The notes below the pieces were generated by a model that saw only the letters and a program-made list of their open reading frames with translations, did no database searches and was not told the origin of the DNA. Positions 1 to 11,148 of a DNA stretch of 64,000 nucleotides are shown here, piece after piece; the first letter of the stretch is position 1, and every line of letters begins with the position of its first letter. The DNA is from Aphrocallistes beatrix (taxonomy: Eukaryota > Porifera > Hexactinellida > Sceptrulophora > Aphrocallistidae): positions 1,736,001-1,800,000 of the forward strand of contig OY725497.1 of assembly GCA_963281255.1 (NCBI GenBank), given 5' to 3'. The position numbers and the translations under genes are program-made.

Positions 1-83
1 ATGACTGGGGACCCAAAAATGACCTTGTCCGATAGTATCCGCCGAAATCCTACATCTGTAACTTTATTTGACTATGCAAGGTC

Positions 84-553
84 GTTATTTTAATACTGAA
101 TTCGTGCTCAGCACTAGATTTCCAGCAATTTGATAAATATATTGACCATATTGCGAGAATATTTTGGTTGCCTTTTCCTAGCAACGGTCAGGAATGTGAA
201 AAAAATCCTGGCCGTTGCTAGACACGGCCAAACAAAAATGTTTCCAAATATGGTCAATATATATCTCAAATTGCTGGAAATCTAGTGCTGAGCATGAATT
301 CAGCATTAAAAAGATGATCTGGCACTGTTAGAAGAAGTTATAGCTGTGGGACATTTCGCATTTAAAATGTGTCGTTTTTAGAGCGACACCAGGTGATACA
401 AGTGGCTCAAAGTGGCGAAATATTGGGGTTGGAGTTATAAAAATCGGAATTATTGTTTAGAACCCCTATAAGGATCTAAAAATAATAAAAAAGCAATTTG
501 GGCACATTTTTAGAAAAAAACAAGTGTTCCATGGGAAACACCAACCTTAATGA
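84..553 (+). repeat. Fold-back repeat, copy 1 (short-loop form plus one-sided flank)
   Basis: Positions about 91-310 form an imperfect palindrome: the left arm (GAATTCGTGCTCAGCAC, CCAGCAATTTGAT, TTGACCATAT) returns in reverse order on the right, with a short loop around CTGGCCGTTGCTAG. Positions 310-553 are an extra flank with no partner on the left. The whole segment matches the reverse complement of 6296-6740, so it is one dispersed repeat. No coding capacity is seen. A non-autonomous fold-back or MITE-type element is the likely identity. No target duplication is resolved. Confidence 0.75.
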
Positions 554-912
554 ACTATTTTGTGTTACTCAAATTTCATACTAAACCGGTAAAATTGGGA
601 TAGATCTCAGGGAAATTACTGCAATCGCAGCGTCTGCATTATTTCGTACTAATACCCGACCATTTCCCGATATCTGGGTACTGTGTCAGAAGAGAACTGA
701 GAACTGGATCTTAGAATCTGAGGAATCATCGAAAGCTACTGCTAACCAACTGTTTTCAATTATTTGCCAAATTTCACATTTGCATTTTCCTGGGCCACCA
801 CTATGAAGGATTCAGGTGGATCAGCATGTTGTGAAACAAGGAAACAATTGTTATAATGTATTATGCGTGGTTAGTAGGGTAAAACGATGTACCATGCAAT
901 ATATTATATACA
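554..912. other. Unassigned stretch
   Basis: AT-rich sequence between the fold-back copy and the first CRE-hairpin repeat. I see no open frame of note, no terminal repeats and no match to other parts of the window. Confidence 0.5.
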
Positions 913-1150
913 AGCGCGCTTCGCTTGCGCAGCACAGCTGGCGGACACTTTTGTGTCCGCCAGAGGCGCCCTTGAGATAGATGCCTAGGTTCACATTGAT
1001 TAATTATAAGGTGGATAACATCTCTAGATACGTATGCCTTATTGTTATATTCGATATCACTCGAAAAATCGCCAAATTGGTCAATTTTAGATGAGTAATG
1101 ATGACGTTATGAAAAGGTGAGGAGTCATCATTTTTTGATGAGAGTGGTAT
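913..1150 (+). repeat. CRE-hairpin MITE, truncated copy
   Basis: This begins with the family's GC-rich head (ACAAGCGCGCTTCGCTTG, then GCGGACAC/GTGTCCGC hairpins) and continues with the body (CATTGATTAATTATAAG, GATATCACTCGAAAAATC, a mutated TGATGACGT site). It stops near a second head at about 1155, so two copies lie head to tail. Confidence 0.8.
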
Positions 1151-1154
1151 CATA

Positions 1155-1720
1155 TATAAACATGTACGTTTCGCTTGCTTGCGTTGCGCGACTGGCGGAC
1201 ACTGTGCCAGCCTGAGGCGCCCTTTGGGCGCCTGGGATCACAAATATGAATTATAAGGGATATGATATCTCGAAATACGTCTGTTATAATCGATATCCTA
1301 ATGTTATAATCGATAATGCTTGAAAAATCACAAAATTTGTCAATTTCTTAATTTTTGATGCATAATGATGACGTGATAATCGAGTGATGAGTCATCATTT
1401 TTGATGATAGTTGCATTATATGTGAAGTATATTAATATACACATTCTATTAAAAATTCAGCCTTCTATATCACCTAAAATGGCTGAGCTATAGTCGAAGA
1501 ACTGAAATTTCTAATTATGAAATAATTCCATGATGAGCCGACATTTTCGCTTGAGGTCAGAACATAGTGGAGTTATAGCTAAAAGCCTTCACATGCCAAA
1601 AATCAGCTTTCTTTGCCTGGCAGTTTCTTCAATCAATTCGTAACAGATATATATATATATATATATACATACACAAACAAACAAACAAACATTAATCGAG
1701 TTTTAATAGTAAGGATATAC
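1155..1720 (+). repeat. CRE-hairpin MITE, near full-length copy
   Basis: Head hairpins at 1155-1232, AP-1-like TGAGTCAT near 1392, the family segment CAGCCTTCTAT near 1461, then the conserved tail TTTCTTCAATCAATTCGT, a (TA)n tract at about 1650-1668 and the terminal sequence ATTAATCGAGTTTTAATAGT ending at about 1716. The first CRE is mutated (TGACGTGA). It abuts the truncated copy before it. Confidence 0.85.
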
Positions 1721-2440
1721 GTAAAAGAGATATATGATTAATTGGCTGACTCTCTTGGTGGTACAGCCATATCCTCTAATTTATTGCTAGGTGCTTTGGA
1801 TCATAAAAGTTTGTGTGTTTAGAAATAAGATAAAAGTCAAACGAATAAAAACTCTAATTTAATTACATTATATGACTTTACCTTAACAATTGTTCTTCTT
1901 ATTAATGATTACTGGTATATAAACCTTAAGAAATAATAATATATTAGTATTTTGAATTAATTACTGACTTTAGTAAGATATAGATATTCTAATCAGGAGT
2001 AAATAGTTATTTTCGAACTTGACGTATTTGAAATCAGATAATTGAGTGCCGGGTATATAATATTTCAAAAATATGAAAAATATTCTGCGTTATTAATAGT
2101 GCTCATTTATAAACTAGAAGGGTGCTTGATTCCATAGATGCAAACCGATTTGAAGTTAAACTAAATTATCTTGTCAAATCAATGAAGTAAAATTTATTGT
2201 TGGTGAACTTTTAGCCCACCCTATAATATATGGGGCTAAAATATTTACCAATAACCAGGTACTTTGTTACTATTATCATTTGATAAAAGGGGAAAATATG
2301 TTGAACACCAAATACGCTATTGAAGAGAGTGTATTCAAAAAGCTATGTGAATTTTGGTACATATCTTGATTCAACTAAACACCCTACGAACCAACATAGT
2401 TCTCCCTCAAATTTGGTGTCTAGATAGTTAAATTTAAAGA
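1721..2440. other. Unassigned stretch
   Basis: AT-rich DNA with no open frame, terminal repeats or recognisable family. Confidence 0.45.
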
Positions 2441-2444
2441 AACG

Positions 2445-2700
2445 AGGCCCTATTCCTGCAGTAGAAGAGTTTATCCAAGACTTATCTCAGCTGTTTGATA
2501 TAGCAGCTTCTGATGCTTTAGATTCGATTCGTAAAGATAATCTCAGAGGAAAAGTAGATAAAGAGCAAGATATTGCATTTCTAGCCGGCTAGAGATCTAC
2601 AAAATAGTTCAATTGCATATTCTAAGCTCAAAAGACTTGAGAAGGAGGTTAAACTAAAATTCTTACAGCTGGAGTTAAGGTTTGCATAGAAACCGATATC
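2445..2700 (+). pseudogene. Fragment of an uncharacterised transposon-associated protein family
   Basis: One frame reads about 45 residues containing SQLFDIAASDALDSIRKD and DKEQDIAFLAG, then a TAG at about 2590, then a lysine/leucine-rich run (SKLKRLEKEVKLKFLQLELR) before another stop. From memory, 'LFDIAH.DAL..I....D..FL..QR' is a signature of a poorly characterised protein family that is repetitive in many invertebrate genomes; the resemblance is by motif only. No start codon, splice sites or neighbouring domains are found. It is probably a decayed exon or transposon fragment. Confidence 0.4.
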
Positions 2701-4030
2701 TCATTTACAGATCGATAAAAAGAGATATGAAACTACTGATCACCTACGCCCATTTTAACCACAATGCAGGATGATAATGATTCACCTATGGGGGGTCAGA
2801 CTGATAATGCTAGATTATTCTTTTAATTGAGTAATTTCATGAATATGTTCAACTTTGACTGATTCGAATGTGTAGATTTCGAATTTGAATGAGACTTCTA
2901 ATATCTCATCGAAGAAAGTATTGCCTTTCCTTAAAGATCCAATTTAGTACTATTTGTAAGGAGGAATATCAAGCTTTTAAATAATTTTGTCCGGTTGGTG
3001 TATATTGGGTCTCGACAAGGTATTAGTATACAAGAGGGTGATCTGAAAAGATTTTTTTTCCCTTGTATCCTTTATTATCGGTTAAAAAAAGTTGCCACTA
3101 TGTCTGTAAACAATGTTAGTATAAAATAAACCTGGTTACTATCCAACTACAGGTCACGAATCTTTCTTAAAGTTTTGATTGAAATACCAAAATTTGGACG
3201 AAAAGTCCCTTTGTCTGAAATTGTTACAAACAACTGTTGTGATTGATATTTACTCATACTTGACTTCACATCAATAAATTTTTTAAGGTGATAGAAGTTA
3301 TATGGCACCCAAACAGGGGTTTCTCTTGTAATTCAGGGGTGATGGCACCAAAATCAAATCACCCAGCAAGCACCTTGGCTCCTCGGACGATACCAGACTG
3401 GCACCTAGATAAACACCTGGTTGGTATGTGGTACGGGTTGGGATGTGGCATGAGTTGACTTGCATTCGTTTCCAGGTATGTTTGAAGGTTGTATTCATCG
3501 TCACAGGAGGCAGGCTTCATTAAACTGTAGAACAGTACTTCTTTAGAAAAATATCTGACTGTGAACTCGTAGCAGGATCGAAGAGGATTAACCTCCCAGC
3601 CCCAGTCCCCGAATGCCTTTTTGAATGAGCTGTCCTGTCCAGTTCCAAATTTTTTTCTTCATATTTTTAGAATCATAGAATCAATATTTTGAAAAATAAA
3701 ATCTCGTCTGACTACAGGAACAGGTTCACAATTTAAATGATCTGGGGAATAGTTACTCTACATTGGGAAAGAGAACAGTGGATATCGTGAAAATATATAA
3801 TAAAGCAACTAATAATGAATCAAAAGATAAAATTGGAAGTCAAAAAGGTGTAGAGAATTGCTTTTTAGTGGACTGGGTAAATATTTATGAAATAAATAAT
3901 CAATGTATTGAACAAAATGTTGATTGAAAGTTTGTGAAACTTATACTTCCCATGTAAAATTCCTACTAAATAGTTGTGGTTAACTAATAATTCCCATCCA
4001 CTACTTCATCCCTAGTCCAAAAGTTTGAGG
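2701..4030. other. Unassigned stretch
   Basis: No recognisable coding sequence, terminal repeat or internal repeat. A 68-codon minus-strand open frame at 3298-3504 has no family features and I do not regard it as a gene. Confidence 0.45.
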
Positions 4031-4068
4031 TTGATACCAGGCCTTATACTGAGTAAACTTTGGCCAGG

Positions 4069-4332
4069 TCAATAAGTCGCATGAGCGTTACACATCCACA
4101 AAGGAACCCTGTTGAATTCGATAAGCCCTCTGGTCGAGGCGAATACTGTGATCTCCCTGTTAGTTTGCGCTCGTAAGCTGAATCGGGAAGTATTAATGGA
4201 GTTCCCGTTAATTTGATCAAATACGTCACGTATATCGGAAATCAGGCAGGCATCTTTCTTTGAGGCTTCCTTAAGATCCCTACAGTATACCGCAAATCTG
4301 AAGGGTATGTTTTTCGTCTTGAATAGGATCAC
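4069..4332 (-). pseudogene. Ty3/Gypsy-type reverse transcriptase fragment
   Basis: The minus-strand frame contains RFAVYCRDLKEASKKDA, matching the start of the Ty3/Gypsy RT palm (RF.VDYR.LN..T.KD.), followed about 35 residues later by RGLIEFNRVPLWMCNAHATY, matching the 'GLYEFNRMPFGLCNAPATF' block. The middle is shortened and altered, so the first catalytic aspartate block is not recognisable, and the YxDD box is not seen downstream. No LTRs, gag, integrase or primer binding site were found nearby. This is an old internal fragment of an LTR retrotransposon with no intact function. Confidence 0.65.
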
Positions 4333-4819
4333 CCGTCTCGCTCACGCCAAGTTGAGAGTCGGATGGTTCATATTTACCTGTTGATTAAACTTTTGACAGG
4401 AATCGACGAATAATGGCTTTTGCTCTCTTCTAAGCAAGATAGAGATAAGATCTAGATATAAGGCCGTTTTTTCGGTAATAGCGTTATTGTTCGACCACAC
4501 ATTGAGGAGACCATTAATTTCAGTAAATCTATGAATTTCCAATGAATTTGCAGAACTATGAAAAAAATAACTGGTATTTTCAATACAAACTTAGCAAAAA
4601 TTAGATTTTGAATTACTTTATGCAAGAACAAAGAATTATTTTAACAAGAAGCAAAACTAAGCGAAGTAGAACCAATAAAAAGATTACACTAGTATTGACA
4701 TAACTACGACGTAGACCTATAAATAAATAAGCTTTGCTTCATTTTAATCAAACATTGAGAATTATTTAATTTTTAGTAAACTTGTAAAGCCATTTCCGAG
4801 GTGGCAGTAACTATAACAC

Positions 4820-5350
4820 ATTATTTTAAATTCAGCTATCATAATTTCTTTCTTTCCGGGTTTCAACCAAATATTTAATTTCATACCACGATTACCAGTC
4901 TTTGAACGACGCTCAAGATACAATTTTTCAACAACAGCAACATCACATTAGCGTCAATGTGTCCAGTAAATGTCTGGCCTTTGGGAACGGAGATCTTGGC
5001 TACTAGACTCAATCCATCGAAGAATTTTCAGCTTAACACCTTCGGAGCATGAAGTTTGGACACACAAACAACTGGGGGACCTCTCCTTTATCAGCCATTA
5101 CCTTCCATCCTGCATCTTAATTGGCGATTTAAGCTGTATCCATGTTTTCCCACCTGTTACAATATCTAATAAACGTCTTCGGTTGCCTTGTTCATAAATT
5201 CTCAAGTTGTATTTAGCTAATTGAAGTCTAGCGACCTTTTGAGGGAAGTTTAACCAGTGTGGCGCCCATCACACTCGGATCTTTCTAAGTTCAAATTCCG
5301 TATTCAGAATTGTGTTTGCATTTCCAGTTGAAATGTAGACATGGTTGGAC
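4820..5350 (-). pseudogene. Decayed mariner transposase, central part
   Basis: Read on the minus strand in shifting frames, this gives in order: ISTGNANTILNTEFELRKI (the linker ending the second helix-turn-helix), WAPHWLNFPQKVARLQLA (counterpart of the WVPHxL block of mariner), RRLLDIVTGGKTWIQ (counterpart of the first catalytic block, 'TGDETWI', here with GGK so the aspartate is lost), and EKLYLERRSKTGNRGMKL (just before the second catalytic block). Several stops and frameshifts interrupt it. It is more diverged than the other mariners in the window and no terminal repeats are recognisable. Confidence 0.7.
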
Positions 5351-6295
5351 CGTCATAAAACATCTTTAAATAGTCCGCAAACAACACATCTATCGTTTCC
5401 GATTATCATATTGCAATTTTTTTTTAAGCAAGAAAAATAGTCAAATCAAAGGGAAAAATCACCATTTTGACCGACTAAGGTATTATTCTGTGATTATCTG
5501 GAGCAGAACAGTTTATATCACTAAAAATGCCCGATGACCATATAAAGCAAATAGAGTCTAGTAAAAAAAAGCACCAAAGGTCATTAACAAGATTAGATAA
5601 AATTAGGAAAAGTTTTTTCGACTACGGTATATTATTTTGAATAGGAAGAGAAAATCAATATTCAAAAAAATAATATCCAAGATCTCTATTATATATTGAG
5701 TTTAAGCCAATTTATCCTGTCAAAAAATATACAACCTGTAACAGATACACAAAATCTAACTCCAAATTCGTTTGCTACACATTCAAATTTCAAAGCTTTC
5801 AACATAATTACTCGGCTTCAAAATTTAATAATTTCAGCATTTGCTACCCTATGCCACATGCCACGAGTTAATATCATTGTATACGATTGGAATTGGTGGT
5901 ACGAGGTGGCACAGTTGAAAATGATCAACCTTGTGAAAGAGTAATCGATTTGAAAGATTATATAATGAGTAAATCGATTGTGGAGAATTCGAAATAGGGG
6001 CTAAAATAAGTGCATCTCCTAAAATTAATGCCCTCAAATCGATGAATAGATTAGTATTATAACTATTTGTATGGGAAATTTTGGGGTGTACGAATACTTT
6101 TTGATCTGGCATCGGACATTTCATTTAAACCTGAAAATTAGAAGATTATTTTGATTATTTTGAAATCCATTTGCCTGTATTTCTTAATTAATTGCTAAGG
6201 CGGATCATAAATGTTAATGTATTTAGAAAAAATAGAAAAACCAAAAGAAAAAAATCTCGAATGCAAGATCATTCTATGATTGTCCTTACTATTAA
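5351..6295. other. Unassigned stretch
   Basis: Two overlapping open frames of 82 and 91 codons (5696-5944 plus, 5849-6124 minus) have no recognisable motif and look like chance. No repeats shared with the rest of the window were seen. Confidence 0.4.
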
Positions 6296-6740
6296 GGTTG
6301 GTGTTTCCCATGCGAAACTTGTTTTTTATTAAAAATGTGCCCAAATTGCTTTTTTATCATTTTTAGATCCTTATAGGGGTTCTAAACAATAATCCCGATT
6401 GTTATAAATCCAGCACCAATATTTCGCCACTTGTATCACCAGGTGTCGCTCTAAAAACGACACATTTTAAATGCGAAATGTCCCACAGCTATAACTTCTT
6501 TTAACAGTGCCAGATCATCTTTTTAATGCTGAATTCATGCTCAGCACGATATTTCCAGCAATTTGATATATATATATTGACCATATTTGGAAACATTTTT
6601 GTTTGGCCGTGCATAGCAACGGCCAGGAATTTTTAAACATTCCTGACCGTTGCTAGGAAAGGCAACCAAAAATATTTCCAAATATGGTCAATATATATAC
6701 TAAATTGCTGGAAATTTAGTGCTGAGTACGAATTCAGTAT
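6296..6740 (-). repeat. Fold-back repeat, copy 2 (inverted relative to copy 1)
   Basis: The reverse complement of this segment matches 84-553 almost throughout, including the flank with GTCGCTCTAAAAACGACAC and the short-loop palindrome at about 6525-6740 (arms AATTTGATATATATATTGAC and its complement, loop around TTTAAACATTCCTG). The two copies face each other across 5.7 kb. Its right end is joined to the terminal sequence of the next CRE-hairpin copy. Confidence 0.8.
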
Positions 6741-7324
6741 TAAAACTCGATTAATGTATATATATATATACAAGTGCGCTTCGCTTGTTTGCGCTGCGCG
6801 ACTGGCGGACACTTTGTGTCCGCCGGAGGCGACCTTTGGGCGCCTGTGTTCACCATTGATTAATTATATGGCAGATAGCATCTCTAAATACGTCTGCCCT
6901 ACTGTTATAATCGATATCGCACGAAAAATCAAAAAAATTATAAATTTTTTTAAATTTTGATGCATAATGATGACGTCATGACAGAGTGATGAGTCATCAT
7001 TTTTGATGATAGTTGCATCATATGTGAGGTATGTAGTATACAGATTCTATTAAAATTTCAGCCTTCTATCTCCTATAATGGCTGAGTTATGCTCGAATAA
7101 GTGTATTGCTTAACTTTTAAAAATGTGACAATGACGTCATAATTCCAAGATGTGTCAACATTTTCGTCTGAGCTCAGAACTTACTGGAGCCATAGCCAAA
7201 AGACTCCCACATGCCAAAAATCAGCTTTCTGCGCCTGGCAGTTTCTTCAATCAATTCGTAACAGATATATATATATATACTATATATACAAACATTAATC
7301 GAGTTTTAATAGTAAGGATATGTA
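6738..7324 (+). repeat. CRE-hairpin MITE, best full-length copy
   Basis: This copy shows both ends: left TATTAAAACTCGATTAATGT followed by (TA)n and the GC-rich hairpin head, right ATTAATCGAGTTTTAATAGT plus AAGGATA preceded by (TA)n. The two ends are inverted repeats, so the unit is a MITE of about 590 bp. Internally it has TGACGTCA at 6970-6977 (first CRE), TGAGTCAT about 20 bases later (AP-1-like), and a second TGACGTCA near 7132. No protein is encoded. The first few bases of the left terminus are missing at the junction with the fold-back copy. Confidence 0.85.
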
Positions 7325-7508
7325 ACGAATTGATTGAAGAAACTGCCGGGCGCAGAAAGCTGATTTTTGGCATGTGGAGGTATTATGCATATGGCTCCAG
7401 TAAGTTCTGGGATCAGAGCAAAATGTCGACTTATCATGGAATTATGACGTCATTGTCACATTTTTTAAAGTTAAGCAACACAGTTTTTCGGGCATAACTC
7501 AGCCATTA

Positions 7509-8839
7509 CTTAGGTCATTTCAAAAGTACTGATCACCCCCCACCATTTTGATATTAAGCAACGACTGATGTGTTATTTAATTACATATTCTCGAAATAGT
7601 CTCCCTTGACGCGAATACACTCCTTTAGACGGTCTACCCAGCAGCGAAATGTATTTTTATACTCCGTCTGTGGGATCGATTTCAGGTACTTATGAACGGC
7701 GATTTCGATCTCCATTCGGCTAGTGAACTCCTTATCAGAGAGATGACATTTCAGCTTTAAATCAACCAGAAGTCACAAGGACTTAGGTCAGGGGAATAGG
7801 GAGGGTGATTCAGTGTTTTCATCCCTATATCCTTGATGTATGCGGTGACTTGTTTAGTTTTATGGCTACTGGCATTATCATGCAGAAGTTTTATTCCACG
7901 AGGACCAGTTCTCGGCCGACGCTCTGTGTAGTGTTTACTGACTTCTGCGAGCACATGAGTGCAATAAAAGTCTCCAGTAACATTCTGGCCCTTCGGAACG
8001 CAAACCTGAGCAACTGAACCGTAGGCGTCAAACGCAATTGCGTATATTACCTTCTTGGCACGGAAATCTGAACGCGGTCTTTTAGGTCGGGGTTCGCCGG
8101 ATGCAGCCAACACTTAGATTTTTCCTTGGATTTAGGTTGTGAATAGTAAATCCAAGTTTAATCTATGGTTACTATCTCATAGAGTCGCCTTGCATCAAAT
8201 TTTTCGTAATGTAGAAGATTTTCACAACATTCTACCCTCTGTTTCATCCGGGCCTCTGACAGCAAATACGGCACCCACCGAGCGCAAACCTTCCTTACTC
8301 AGAGATCTTCATTCAGAATGTGATAAATATTTCCCGTTAAGATATCCGTATACTTAGAAAGCTCTTCAATAGAGCAGCAAGGGTCATTTCGATGAAATTC
8401 ACCAACCAACTCAATTGAGGGTTCACCGGTTGCAGATTTAGGCCTACCAGTCCGAGGCTCATCTTCAATGCTGCCTCTTCACTCTCTAAATAGTCGAGCC
8501 CATCTTCTAACCGTGGAATAATCTAGTGTTTGATCTCCACAAACTTCCACGAGATCATTGTGGGTATACCTGTTCGAATCTTTGAGCAGTGATCGAAACT
8601 TGATATACGCCCTTTGCTCTTGCTCAATAATAGACGATTTTGAAGCCATAAATGTATAAGTAGCCAAAACTGACGAGATTGAAATGATGATTATAAGAAA
8701 AATACTTATGCTATCTTAAAAATTCTTTTAGATATTAGGAGAGAATGGGTAATGCTATCTGGATTATATAAATTGGTACATTCGATATACACTAGCTGTC
8801 AAAAATCAATAGTGATCAGTACTTTTGAAATGACCTAAG
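7509..8839 (-). mobile_element. Mariner element M1
   Basis: A 1331-bp element with inverted termini CTTAGGTCATTTCAAAAGTA and the complementary end, flanked on both sides by TA, the mariner target duplication. It is nearly the same length as M3 and M5 (1332 and 1334 bp) and shares their termini, so the three are one subfamily. It sits inside a CRE-hairpin MITE. Confidence 0.92.
7581..8649 (-). pseudogene. Mariner transposase of M1, broken
   Basis: The frame starts at 8649 (MASKSSIIEQEQRAYIKFR), the first mariner helix-turn-helix. Codon 57 is TGA (8481-8479) where M2 and M4 have glycine in the 'FREG' position. Downstream, in other frames, come LLHDNASSHKT (second catalytic aspartate) and YSPDLSPCDFWL (third aspartate of the DD34D triad), then a short deletion after FWL that shifts the frame, and the family C-terminus up to a TAA at 7583-7581. 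At least two frameshifts plus the TGA make it inactive. The product would have been a nuclear cut-and-paste transposase binding the element's termini. Confidence 0.88.
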
Positions 8840-9351
8840 TATAGGAGATAGAAGGCTGAAATTTTAATAGAATCTGTATACTAACACGACTCACATATGA
8901 TACAACTATCATCAAAAAATGATGACTCATCACTCTGTTAAGACGTCATCACTACGCCTCAAAATTTTAAAAATTGACAAATTTGGTGATTTTTGAGTGA
9001 TATCGATTTTAAAACTAAGATGGACATATTTAGAGCTGATATCTCCCATATAATTAACCAATGTAACCCCTGGGCGATCGAAGGGAGCCTCCGGCGGACA
9101 TAAAGTGTCCGCCACCCGCGCAGCGCAAGCCATCGAAGCGCTCTTGTATATATATATATAGTATATATATATATCTGCAACGAATTGATTGAAGAAACTG
9201 CCATCCATAGAAAGCTGATTTTTGGCAGGTGGGAGCCTTTTGGTTATGGCTCTTCGTTCTGAAGTTCTGACCTCAGACCAAAATGTCGACTCATCATGGA
9301 ATTATGACGTCATTGAAAACTTTTTTAATTTGAAATTTTAATAGAATGTAC

Positions 9352-11148
9352 CGTGACCTACGTTATAATAAGGCCTATTCACTGGACTTTGGATTTGTAC
9401 CATGGATATTTTCGAAGGCCATTGATATTTCAATATAGTAGAAAAGTTTATTTGTAATATTGCTAATAGTATTAATAAAAATAGACGAATCAATGTGTAG
9501 TTATATCATTAGCAATAAAATAAATGCATTTTAATAAGTGAAATTGCATTTGCAAAAATAGATACTATGTAATTCTGGAATGTAATCTATGTAGAAAGGT
9601 GGATGAAGACAAGACTAAGTTAGGTTTCAATTTCTTTAACTTTCTAGTATTGTCTGTCTTATCTGCTTGTAGGGCATTCAAGTTTTTAACATTATTAGAA
9701 AGGATGCAGTTAGAAGTAGAAGTTAGCAGTTTGGCTAATATATTCCATCTGAGTATACCACAATCTTTACATACTCCTCTCCAGAACTCTGCATATTCGT
9801 TTTCTATTATGGTAGTTGACAAGCTCACTAATATACTCCTTGAAGGTCCAGTTTTAAAATTATCCATTAAGGTTAGGTTGTCATAGGTTGTTAGGTTGTT
9901 TGGATATTAATGATTTTTCCAATTGACATAGGATGAATTGAAGACGTACTAAATATTCATGTAGCTGATCAGTCGAATCATTATCTGGTGAAGCAATGAG
10001 CAACTCAATAGCGCGTCGTATGTCTCTGGTTGCTTCATTAACATGGTGTTGGAACGAAGCATTAGCGAGTTCTAGAAAGATATCTGAAGACTTGACGGTG
10101 GTAGATGATTGATCAAGTTCTTCCAATAAAATATCAATGTGCCGTATGTCGTTGATAGTAGGTAAGGATAGCAAAATGTTTTGACCATCACGACATCCAA
10201 TAGTGTGTAGTGTATCAGTTATTGTTAACAAACGAGCAATAAGAATACTGTTGTTCATGATACAGGGCTTGATGAAATGTAGACTTGTAGCATCGGTGGA
10301 CCAACTAGTCCACTGTTTAGGCAAATCGAATGGTTTTCGTTTAGACACTAATTCTTGTAGCGTGGTTACTTTATTTTGTTCTTCTTCAAGCCGAAATTCT
10401 CCTAAACTCTGTTCTACAGCTATAAAGAATAGCTTATCATCCCGGGCTGAACGGTCTAATCGCTGTGGTTTAGAATGTGAAGATGAAGATAAGTAACTGG
10501 GACAGTTAGGGAGGACTCTGGGGATTGCGTTTTTACGTAATTTGGGAATAGTTCGCTGAATTTCCAAAACGGATCCATCCAGTTGAGGTATTGAGAAATT
10601 GGTCTCGATGTCTTCGGGCAGAAAATGTTTCGCACAGACATATATGTTCTTCAGGTCTTCAATACCTTCTCTGGAGAGTGCTCGCAACCACTGATTGACC
10701 AAGTCAGGTGGACAAGTCGGGAGTAGAAAATTGGAGTATAATATTCTCCTGCATAGTTGCTTCGGCATCCTGGTGCAGAACACTTGTTGGGCATTACGTT
10801 ATAAGCCAATAAAACAATATAGGTATCAAATACTTGAGTGATCAAGTTGTTTAATAATCTAAACTCATAAAATATAAAAAATATTTTGAAAAATCAAATG
10901 ACTGGGGGAAAAATATACGTAATGAGAATAATAATATTATCTAGCCATATACGCCAGCACAATGGAAACATTTAACTAATTTAGAATATTTTATAATATA
11001 ATATAGCTATTGTTGTATGAGGAAATGCATTGCTAATTACCATTTCAGGAATTTTTCAAGATTATGGGAAATTAAAAAATGGCCTTCGAAAATATCCATG
11101 GTACAAATCCAAAGTCCAGTGAATAGGCCTTATTATAACGTAGGTCAT
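9352..11148 (-). mobile_element. P-element-like transposon with THAP-domain ORF
   Basis: The element is 1797 bp. Its ends are inverted repeats of about 70 bp (left 9352-9425, right 11076-11148) beginning with TGACCTACGTTATAATAAGG. The direct duplication GAATGTAC (9344-9351 and 11149-11156) is 8 bp, the size made by P elements, and the coding sequence starts with a THAP domain, as P and THAP9-like transposases do. It is too short to carry the full catalytic domain, so it is non-autonomous. Confidence 0.88.
9881..10794 (-). pseudogene. THAP-domain N-terminal part of a P-type transposase
   Basis: From ATG at 10794 the product begins MPNKCSAPGCRSNY, the CxxxC half of a THAP zinc module. A frameshift near 10740-10760 leads to LPTCPPDLVNQWLRAL (invariant tryptophan and hydrophobic helix) and IYVCAKHFLPEDIE (C and H ligands). 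A linker with PKLRKNAIPRVLPNCPSYL and a C-terminal LQFILCQLEKSL follow, both with clear counterparts in the second copy at 57.9-59.6 kb (PKLRDDAVPVFLPGCSSY; LQFIQCQLENSL). The frame ends at 9883; the RNase-H-like catalytic domain is missing. An unrelated-looking 100-codon frame at 9565-9867 follows inside the same element. A DNA-binding nuclear protein is expected if it is made at all. Confidence 0.75.

Larger units (their letters stand above)
7325..9154 (-). repeat. CRE-hairpin MITE, inverted copy split by a mariner
   Basis: The copy runs in reverse: CGAATTGATTGAAGAAACTG at 7327, second CRE near 7445, then ATAACTCAGCCATTA to 7508, where the mariner 7509-8839 interrupts, and resumes with TATAGGAGATAGAAGGCTG at 8840. 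It ends with the inverted hairpin head (TGTCCGCC ... GCGCAGCGCAAGC) at about 9154. Removing the mariner and one TA restores the family sequence, so the mariner is the younger insertion. Confidence 0.85.

Noticed and set aside
913..1232. GC-rich hairpin head taken as the 3' end of a Helitron
   Set aside because: The end does not show a CTRR terminus, and full copies have inverted terminal repeats outside the head, which Helitrons lack. The possibility for the second body type is not excluded.
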